Below, piece after piece: positions 31,991-41,400 of a stretch of DNA of 64,000 bases. Origin of the DNA: Isochrysis galbana. Its lineage: Eukaryota; Haptophyta; Isochrysidales; Isochrysidaceae. Each line of letters begins with the position of its first letter. Within the stretch, counting starts at the first letter, position 1. Where the stretch lies: the NCBI GenBank assembly GCA_018136815.1, contig CM030937.1:3771820-3835819 (forward strand), in the 5' to 3' direction. Both the position numbers and the translations under genes were made by a program. The notes under the pieces are model-generated. The model searched no databases and was not told where the DNA came from. It worked only from the letters and a program-made list of their open reading frames with translations.

Positions 31991-33515
31991 CTCACCCTCA
32001 TTCCCCGCCTTGCGGCAACTCCCCTCGTGCTCTACTTAGGGGCTCGGGATATGTGGGGGGTCCGAGCGGAGCTGTGTGCACTTGTCCTCAGCGGCGTGTT
32101 CTCCGCTCCCTCCTGTGCCACTGAGTGACCCGTTTGTTTTTATAGTTGTTCCATGGCCCCTTGGCTTAATGTGCGCGGCGTTCCTCTTAGATAACCTATA
32201 GTGATCGATCGCGTTCTTAGATGGTAAGTTTCCCCGGGCCGACGCTTCATGTTATGCGAGTCTTTCAGCGAGGCCAAGTGCTTTTGCTACGAGGCGGGTG
32301 TTTTCGCTCAGTTGTAGTCTACCTTTCTCGTTTTCAATGAATACGGGGGCGCTGAGTTCTAGCGATTTCTTGAGTTTGGGCTTTCTCCCTTGAGCGGCTT
32401 TGTGCGTGCGTGCAGAGCAGTGCGCTTTTGGCGGGGTGAGGCCCCTGACTAATGTAGTGAATCTCACTAGTGTAGACTCTAGGATAGGTATGTAGTGGTA
32501 TTCGTATGACTCAAATTCTACTCTGTAGAAGTCTCTTAGTATATATTTCCACGCTATCACGTATAGTGCTTTTAGGCTTTCGGGAGTGTTCGTACCAGGA
32601 TATGCAAATAATCTATCCTTTATTTTCTGTGTGCGTGTCCTTCTGGGGGGAGGAGTGTAGTTGTTGAGGGCGTCTATGGTCTCGAAGATGGTTTTCGTCG
32701 CGGGACACCACGCTAGATGGCACGAGTTTTCGCGGTGTCGACGACATAGCCTACATATGTCTGTCTGAGTGTCTGTGAATCTATTTCTAGTACCAATTCT
32801 TCTGTGTGTGATATGTTTGAAGTGGAGGTGCTTGTCTGTGTGTTTCAATAACGGCATTGTGTATAGTTTAGCTATGTGCTTCCATTCTTCTTTTGTGATA
32901 TTCAGCCTTCTCTCCCATGCTAATCTTGCCGCTTGCGGGGCGTTGCTCCGGGTCGCTTTAAGCGTGGCCTTGGTAATGTCTGCGACTGTTATCGCGTCAA
33001 GTGCGACCTTTCCTTTTCGTATGGCATATTCATCCGCGAGGGGGTACTCCATGTGCCTTGGGCCTTTGTATCCGCCCTCCCATCTGGCTGGCGGGTGATA
33101 GTGTTGGATCTCTCCGACTTCTGCCACGTTGCCGGTGTCTGTTACCTCTCCTAGGTAGTCAGTTTCGATATGTAGCCATATATTGTTTAGCTTGCTGATG
33201 TATTTTTCGTCTTCAGAAACCCTGACCTCTTTGTTCTGTGGCTCGGTCCCCGGTCTTTGAGGCGGGGTGTTTGTGTCGTGCGACTTTTGTCCTTCAGTGG
33301 CTGAAGGCGGGCGCTCTTTCGAACGCTCTATCACACGCGTTGCGTGGCCGACTATCTCGTCCCACGAGTCGAGAAAATCTTTTTTGTGTATCGAGCGTCC
33401 CTCGTGAATGAACGTTTCGGGTAGGTGTTCGAGATATGCCGAGCACTCTTTTTTGCTATACGGCGTTGTAAAAGCGCCGTCTTTGAATACGTTATGTATT
33501 ACGTTGGTTTGCAAC
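31991..33515 (-). mobile_element. 5'-truncated LINE copy
   Basis: The minus strand encodes the last ~420 residues of the LINE protein (from LQTNVIHNVFKDGAFTTPYS to LVAKALGLAERLA, stop at 32252) without a stop. The zinc knuckle CRLCRRHRENSCHLAWC is intact. Similarity begins abruptly near 33515. The 3' UTR (32251-31991) has the LINE CTACTTAGGGG block but lacks its own T-tail: it runs into the R2 unit. Either R2 inserted into the 3' UTR or the two were joined by template switching. Confidence 0.85.
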
Positions 33516-34055
33516 GCTTCCCCTTTCGCGCCAATCGTTCGCGTCAGCCGATTTGCAAACCCAGTCCACATTGAAAAAATGCCTATGTCAATCGTGTTTC
33601 GAGTGCTGAGCCCCCCCCTCCTCACCCCATTAAGCCAGCATGTACCGGCAACCCCCCCATTGAAGTTGCGGTTTATTTATTTCAAGTTTTGGGGAGCTGT
33701 GAAAAGAAAACTGAAAATTTTTTCAGTTTTGGAACGGAGGTAGTATTTTTATATTATGTCTTTAATAATCTTTAATTTAATTACCATATTGTACTTATAT
33801 ATTACTACATATTTTAATATTAATGCTAGTAACTTTATGTCATTTCTAAAATTGTTAGCTGTTAGATACTAGATACTCTAAGTTTTAAAAACTATTTTTA
33901 CGGGGGAGAAAGAGAACAGAGAAAAGAGGAGAAAAAACTATTTTTACGTACGGGGGAGAAAGAGAACAGAGAAAAGAGGAGAAAGGAGAACAGAGGATAG
34001 GAGGGGGGAAGAGAGAGAGAAGGAGAGCGAGCCAAAGAGAGGAGGAACCCCCCGT
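33516..34055. other. AT-rich spacer with duplicated purine-rich block
   Basis: No gene seen. AT-rich at 33720-33900 with few GC bases, unlike the neighbours. A 45-bp block (AAAAACTATTTTTACG...GGGGGAGAAAGAGAACAGAG) is present twice at about 33887-33985, and a GA-rich strand continues to 34045. Confidence 0.6.
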
Positions 34056-34245
34056 TTGCTATCGGGGGATTTCCTCTTCCCCCGATAGCTATCGGGGGGT
34101 CCGCTTACGGCACCCCCCAGGAGCTATCCCCCGATAGCTCTCGGGGGAGTTTCTCGGCCCCCCGATAGCTCTCGGGGGGGCTGTTGGCGATCGGGAAAAA
34201 ATTTCCCCCCGATAGCTATCGGGGGCCGTTGGCTCCTGGGGGGTA
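34056..34245. repeat. Cluster of CCCCCGATAGCTATCGGGGG palindromes
   Basis: Full palindromes lie at 34079-34098, 34128-34147, 34160-34179 and 34206-34225 (the middle two have one arm as CTCTCGGGGG), plus a half site at 34058. The outer words CACCCCCCAGGAGC (34111) and GCTCCTGGGGGGT (34230) are inverted repeats of each other. The cluster ends about 160 bp before the SPICE1-like start codon. Confidence 0.85.
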
Positions 34246-34263
34246 ACATTTACAAAATATAGA

Positions 34264-34363
34264 GCTGGCGGGTAGAGTAAAAAATAGAGTTGTCAGCGGC
34301 AATGAAAAAAATATTCGTCTCGCTCGCCTCGTCCGTGATTTCGCGCCAACTCTACCCGCCAGC
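34264..34363. repeat. 100-bp unit with 15-bp terminal inverted repeats
   Basis: GCTGGCGGGTAGAGT at 34264-34278 and its exact reverse complement ACTCTACCCGCCAGC at 34349-34363. The interior is AT-rich (AAAAAAATATTC). It is a MITE-like or hairpin element placed 40 bp before the ATG at 34403. Confidence 0.75.
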
Positions 34364-34402
34364 GGCAGCCCCCGCGAGAACGGCACGCCCTCGGCCGCAA
34401 CT

Positions 34403-35383
34403 ATGCCCGCGAGCTCTCCGCGTCGACGGCACTGGGACTCGGACATACATGACCTGAGCATCTTTCGAGCGACTAGGCTCGAGCGTGAGCAGCGTAGGCT
34501 GCGGCATCAGTCACCCAATGCAGAAGAGGCACGCAAGGATCTTGAGGAGCGTCGGCGAGCTCTGGCCGGAGGCAATTTCAAATACGTGCTCGAGGCACTC
34601 GACAAGCACAACAGAGCTCTTCTGACAAACTCAGAGTGTAGCCGTCCACTTCTCGCACCTCGGGTTGAGCCCAACCGAGAGATGACGGAGTCGCACAGTT
34701 TGGAGAGTTGCCAGTGCCACTGTCGGGAGTGCATCACTTCTGATGTTGCTTCTTCAAAAGCATGCCCACAAACAGATGTAGGTGAAAAGGAGGAGGAAGT
34801 GCAGGGGAACCGGACCCACGACCGACATCAGAAGAGCCCGCTCCTCCAGCGCCGCGGCGTGTTGTGCACAGCCGGGTGGGATGCTCCACACCTTGCAGAT
34901 GAGTCAGTTCAGATGCTTGAGCCTAAGACTGCACCAGATCAGCTGCCAGGGCTCAAGGGAGACGAAGTCAAAGAGGCCCCTGAATGTCATGGCCCGACAG
35001 TGGCACCGCGTCGACCTGATAAGCTTGGACTTGCGCGTCTGCAGGATGGTATACAGCGGCTTGAAGCAGTAGTGACTGAGTGTGAAGGACTGCGCCATCA
35101 CCGTAGCGAGAATGTGTCTTGTTCAGCCATACCTACTTCTGCACGAGCCATGTATGGGGCCGGTGGCTTGAGGTCAAAGGCTGCTTGCAAGCGAAGTGCA
35201 GAACCGACGACGTTTTTGGATTGCAACCAAAAGGCGATTGAGGTGTTTACCCGCCTCGCCAAAAACCTCAGCGAATCAGAAATGGAGAAGCGTGATCTTC
35301 AGCGAGTATGCAAGGAACTACAAGTCGAACTGAAGCGCTCTCAGTGCGAACTACACATCCAGTCTCAAGAATCAGTCGCGGAC
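34403..35383 (+). CDS. SPICE1-like centriole protein, 5' part (cut by gap)
   Basis: A frame of 327 residues from ATG 34403 into the gap. The start, HWDSDIHDLSIFRATRLERE, resembles the conserved N-terminal block of spindle-and-centriole-associated protein 1 (a W-D...DL...RAT pattern followed by a basic helix). Residues about 25-75 and 280-327 (ESEMEKRDLQRVCKELQVEL) are strongly helical, with coiled-coil heptads. The middle is low-complexity, with a Cys/His group (CQCHCREC) of unknown meaning. SPICE1 acts in centriole duplication. The frame happens to stay open across the N gap into dynein, but the two halves have unrelated domains and should not be read as one gene. Family assignment is tentative. 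Confidence 0.5.
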
Positions 35384-35483
35384 NNNNNNNNNNNNNNNNN
35401 NNNNNNNNNNNNNNNNNNNNNNNNNNNNNNNNNNNNNNNNNNNNNNNNNNNNNNNNNNNNNNNNNNNNNNNNNNNNNNNNNNN
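35384..35483. other. Assembly gap, 100 N
   Basis: A 100-N filler joins a coiled-coil gene to the middle of a dynein heavy chain. The lost sequence must include at least the dynein tail, linker and AAA1, normally several kilobases. Confidence 0.99.
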
Positions 35484-35485
35484 AC

Positions 35486-38400
35486 ATTTTCCCGGGCGTG
35501 CAAGAGCCGAACGCCGAGTATCCAGAGCTTGAAGCGCAAATCAAGGCCGTGACCGAAAACGACTTCAAACTGCAGTTCGTGCCGAACTTCTTGGTGAAAT
35601 GTATCCAGCTCTACGAAATGACAGTCGTGCGCCACGGCATGATGCTCGTCGGCCCGACTGGCGGCGGCAAGTCCCGCATTCTACGCGTCCTTCAAGCTGC
35701 CATGTCGCGTGTAGAGAATGACCCGAACTTCGAGAAGGTACGCGTCCTGATGATGAATCCGAAATCCATCACCATGAATCAGTTGTACGGCTCGTTCGAC
35801 CTCCAAACCGGTGAGTGGACCGATGGCATCGCGGCTGTGCTCATTCGTCACATGTCGTCGCCAGACACTGAGGAAACAGGTGTCACTCTCGATAACCTGA
35901 AATGGATGGTGTTCGACGGTCCTGTCGACGCGATCTGGATCGAGAACATGAACACTGTTCTTGACGACAACAAGAAGCTCTGCCTTAACTCGGGTGAAAT
36001 CATTCCACTGGCTGAGACGAATCGGGTCGTCTTCGAAGTCGAAGACCTGGCCGTCGCATCGCCGGCTACAGTATCGCGCTGCGGCATGATCTATGTTGAG
36101 CCGGCCTACCTGCTCCCGACGCGTCACAGGCCGGACCAAGCTGCCGAGGCTCCGCTGCTCAAGACTTGGCTGATGGAGTTGCCATCACCCATTGATGAAC
36201 ACCGCGAGACGCTCGCTACGCTGATCAACACTTTCGTCGTCCCGTGCACGGAGCTGCTTCGCCTGGAGCTCACGCAGCCCATCATGGCCCCAGTCTCTTC
36301 CGTGTTCGCAAATATTCTCCGTGTGCTTGAGTGCCATCTCTTCAGCTTGTTGCCCGACCCATCTATGGAACCCGACCCAGAGGCTGAGGCGGCCACAAAG
36401 GCAAGGTTACCAAAGCTCATTGAGCCGGCATTTTTCATCGCGCTCATCTGGGGAGTTGGAGGGCTTGTGGACCAGAGTTCCCGGATCAAGTTCGATGCCT
36501 TTCTCCGTGAGAGGATGAAGGAGCACAACGCGAAAGCGGGAGGCTTGCCTGCGACGGGCAGCATATTCGACTACGCGTTTGATATGAAGGACGGCAAATG
36601 GCTGCCATGGATTAAGACGGTACCCGAATACGTCATCGATTCCAAGACAGACTTCAAGGCAGACTTCAACTCACTTATCGTCCCGACGGCATCGTCGATT
36701 TGCTACGCCTCGCTCATTGACACTCTCATGTCGGGCAACAAGCACACACTCATAATTGGCCCGACTGGCACTGCCAAGTCGGTGACCGTATCGCAGTACC
36801 TTACCCGCGGCATCTCAGCCCGCTACGACCCGATCATGATGTCGTTTTCGGCGCAGACGTCGGCAAATCAGACACAAGACATTCTCGATAGCAAATTCGA
36901 GAAGCGCCGGCAGGGCCAGGACAAGGACACGGGCCTAGCCTACACAATGTGGGGCCCGATGCTGGGCAAGCGCTTCCTCATCTTTATCGACGACTTCAAC
37001 ATGCCCAAGCGCGAGACGTACGGCGCGCAACCTCCCGTTGAGCTGATGCGCCAAATGATCGATACTGCCGCCTACGCGCCGCCCGGTGCGCCCGGATTCG
37101 GTGGCGGCTGGTATGATCGCAAGACCCTCCGCTGGAAGTCTATCGTCGATGTGACGCTTGTCGCGGCAATGGGCCCCCCCGGCGGCGGACGGCAGTTGAT
37201 GACAAACCGCATGATTCGGCACATGCACCTGCTCAACTTCACGACCATGTCCGACGAGGTTGTTGAGGGCATTTTCACTACCATCACGAAGGCCTTCCTC
37301 GAAAACGACTTAGGGGTTGGCGAGCTTGTGCCCATGGCTGCGCCGCTTGTCCAGGCCACCATAGGGCTCTATACAAGGACGTGCGACGTGCTCCGACCGA
37401 TGCCGTCGAAGCCACACTACACCTTCAACTTGCGCGAGATATCTAAGGTCATCCAAGGTGTGCTCATGGCTGACAAAAGGCGCACCACAAGCCGCGACGC
37501 CCTCGCCCACCTCTGGGCACACGAGTGCCAACGTGTCTTCTCGGATCGCCTCATCAACGACGAGGACCGCTCTTGGTTCCTGCAAGAGGTGAAGATCCAG
37601 ATGAAAGAGCACCTGAAGCTCGTGTACGAGAAAATTTTGGACACGTCGCGACCACTACTATACTGCGACTTCTTCACCGCTGGCTCCGACCCTCCCATAT
37701 ACGAGGAGGTGAAGTCGGTGGACAAGCTGACGGAGATTTGCAGGGAGCATCAGCACGAGTACAACGAGCAGCACCTGCCAATGTCGCTCGTGCTCTTCGA
37801 GGATGCCTTAGGCCACGTCTGTCGCATCTCGCGCGTGCTCCGTCAACCTTCGGGCAATGCCCTGCTCCTGGGCGTTGGCGGTTCAGGTCGACAGTCGCTT
37901 ACGCGTCTAGCAGCGCATATTGCCGACTACAAGGTGTTCCAGATTGAGATCACCAAGAACTATCGCGTCATCGAATGGCGCGAGGATCTCAAAACAGTCC
38001 TCAAGATGGCGGGCTACAGCATGGAGCCTGTCGTCTTCTTGTTTGTCGACACGCAAATTTCAGAGGAGGTATTCTTGGAGAATGTGAACAACATCTTATC
38101 CTCGGGCGAGGTGCCCAATCTTTTCGAGGAGTCGGACCTAGGAACTATTTTCGAGAAAATGACCCAAATCCTGGTGTCGAAGGGAGAGGTAGTGACCAAG
38201 ACTGCGCTCTACGCGCAGTTCGTCAAGCTCGTGAAGAAGAACTTGCACGTCGTCATGTGTATGTCGCCACTCGGCGGCGAATACACCGATCGCATCCGCC
38301 AATTCCCGTCGCTTATCAACAACACGACGACGGACTGGTTCTCGCCCTGGCCCAATTCGGCCCTTAAGGCCGTCGCCCGCACACTCATGGCAGAGCAAGC

Positions 38401-41400
38401 TGATGCTATGGATGAGAAGACCTTTTCGTCCATCGTTGACATCTGCGGCTCCATGCACTCGGCAGTTCGCAACAATTCGACAAAGTTTTTGGAAGAGATG
38501 CGCCGTCACAATTATGTGACACCAACCTCCTACTTGGAGCTCATCTCTGTGATCAAAATCGTTCTCAAGCAGCGGCAAGATAAGATCAACATGCGACGCA
38601 ATCAACTCTCGAACGGCCTTGACAAGCTGAACCAGACCAAGTCTGAAGTCTCGGTTCTAAAGCAGCAACTGGCTGAGCAGCAGCCCATCCTGATCGAGAC
38701 TTCGCAAAAGGTGAAGGAACAGCAAGCGCAGATTGCTGTTGACAAGGAGGAGGCCCTCGTCATCAAGGAGCAAGCTGAAGCCTCGTCTGCTGCCGCTGCC
38801 GCCAAGGCGGCGGAGTGCAAGGGCATCAAGGACGAGGCGGAAGCGGGTCTTGCCGAAGCACTTCCTGCGCTCGACGCCGCAGTGAAATGTCTCTCGAAGC
38901 TGGATAAGTCGCAGATTGTCGAGGTGAAGGCGCTCAAGAAGCCTCCCTCTGGGGTACGCCTCGTGCTTCAGGCTGTCTGCATAATGTTCCAGATCAAGTC
39001 CGTCAAGATCCCCGACCCTGAGAACCCGCAGAAAAAGATTGACGACTACTGGGGCCCTTCTCAAAAGATGCTCAATGACCTTGGGCCAGATAAGTTCAAG
39101 CAAGCCTTGATTGACTTTGATAAGGACAACATCCCGGACTCGGTGATCAAGCAGGTGGAGCCCATCTGCCTCTCTGACGAATTCCAACCGGAGATCATTG
39201 TCAAGGTTTCAGTCGCTTGTGAGGCAATGTGCCTGTGGGTGCAGGCCATGCGAAAGTATTACTACGTCTCCAAGGAGGTGGAGCCCAAGCGGCGGCAGCT
39301 CGCCGCGGCAGAGGCCGAATTGAAGGCAGCGATGGATAGTAAGCAAGAAGCCGAGGCCAAGCTAGACGCAGTGACTAAGAAAGTCGCGGCGCTCGAGGCC
39401 GCGTTGAAGGAGGCGGTCGACAAAATGGCCTCCTTGGAGGAGCAAGTCGCTCGCGCGACTGTGCAGCTGTCCAACGCCGATAAGCTCATCGGTGGCTTGG
39501 GCGGCGAGGCCAAGTCCTGGGAGGAGCAAGTGGCTCAGCTGTCCGTGCAGCTCAACAATGTGATGGGCGACGTACTTGTGTGCGCCGGGACCATATCTTA
39601 CCTGGGCCCTTTTACCGCCGGCTATCGCACCAGGATCGTTGCCGAGTGGCTCAATGAGATGACGGCCAAAGAGCTGGCGTTTACCCCAGACTGCTCGCTC
39701 TCCAAAATTTTGGCCGATCCGGTCCAAGTGCGCCAATGGAATATCGATGGCCTCCCGGCGGACGCCTTCTCGATTGAAAACGGCATTATCATGTCGGTGA
39801 CCAAAAGGTGGCCGCTCATGATTGACCCGCAGGGTCAGGCCAATCGTTTTGTGAAGCTCTCTAAGGCCAAGGCGCAGCTGAAAACGATCAAGGCATCCGA
39901 CGCGACTAAGAAAATACAACAGACTCTAGAGATGGGCATCCGTGTTGGTCAGCCGGTTCTCTTGGAGAATGTGCTCGAGACCCTCGACCCTTTCCTGGAG
40001 CCCGTTCTCGCCAACCAAACATATAAAGACGCCTCCGGCTCTCTTGTAATTAAGCTTGGCGAGACCGTCATCCCGTTCCACCAAGACTTCAACTTACAAT
40101 TGACTACAGTCATCCCGAACCCGCACTACGCGCCCGAGGTGTCCGTCAAAGTGACCCTTCTCAACTTCGCAATCACGCAATCGGGCCTCGAGGACCAACT
40201 TTTGGTGCAGACCGTTGAGACGGAGCGTCCCGACCTCGCCGAGAAGAAGAATCAGTTAGTGCTGCAAAATGCCGAGAATCAGCGCAAACTTGCGGAACTG
40301 CAAGACGAAATCTTGCACCTTCTTTCCAATTCGGAAGGGAACATCCTCGACGACACGAATCTCATCGAGACTCTTGCCGTCTCCAAGACGACCTCCGAGA
40401 CCATCATGGCCGCCGTGGCCGAGGCGCAAGTCGCCGAGAAGGAGATCGACGAGACCCGCGCCAAATATGTTCCAGTGGCCGTACGTGGAGCCATCCTCTT
40501 CTTTTGCATATCTGATCTCTCGCTCGTAGATGCGATGTACCAATACTCACTTACCTGGTTCAAAGCCCTCTTCCTTATGGCCACCAATGCCGCAGAGAAG
40601 TCTGACAACTTAGATGAGCGCATAACCAACATCATCAACCAATCGACGTACACGACTTACACGAACGTCTGCCGTTCCATCTTTGAGATACACAAGCTCA
40701 TGTTCTCCTTCACACTATGCATCAAGATCTTGATGAGCACGAACGAGATCGATCCAGTGCAATGGCGCTTCTTGCTCGCCGGCGGCCAGCTCCCCTCGGG
40801 ACGCGCCAAGCCGGACGCCCCCTGGCTCGTTGAGTCGGCGTGGGTTGAGATCATTAACCTCGCCGCGATCTCCAAGTACGCTGGTATCGACGAGCATGTC
40901 GCTAACAACTTGGAGCAGTGGCGCAAGCTGTATGACTCGCCTACCCCGCATGAAGACGCACTGCCATCGCCGTGGAACAGCGACCTCAATCACTTCGAGA
41001 AGCTGCTCGTCCTCCGTGCGCTGCGCCCCGACAAGTGTATCCCTGCAGTGCAAATGTTCGTGGAGGCGAAGCTTGGACGACGCTTCATCGAGCCGCCGCC
41101 CTTCGACCTAAATGCGGCATTCCAAGATTCCACTGTACAGATGCCTCTAATTTTTGTGCTCTCCACTGGATCTGATCCTGTCAAGGGCCTGCTAGCGTAC
41201 GCCGAATCGGCAGGCATGGGTTCCAAGCTGGACTACATTTCTCTCGGCCAGGGCCAAGGCCCGAAGGCGGAGAAATTGATCAAGACGGGCAAGGAGCAAG
41301 GGCGATGGGTGCTCCTCATGAATTGCCACCTCTTCATCTCGTGGCTCACGACGCTTGAGAAGGAAGTCGAAGATATTGACCCCCAAAAGACGGACTCCTC

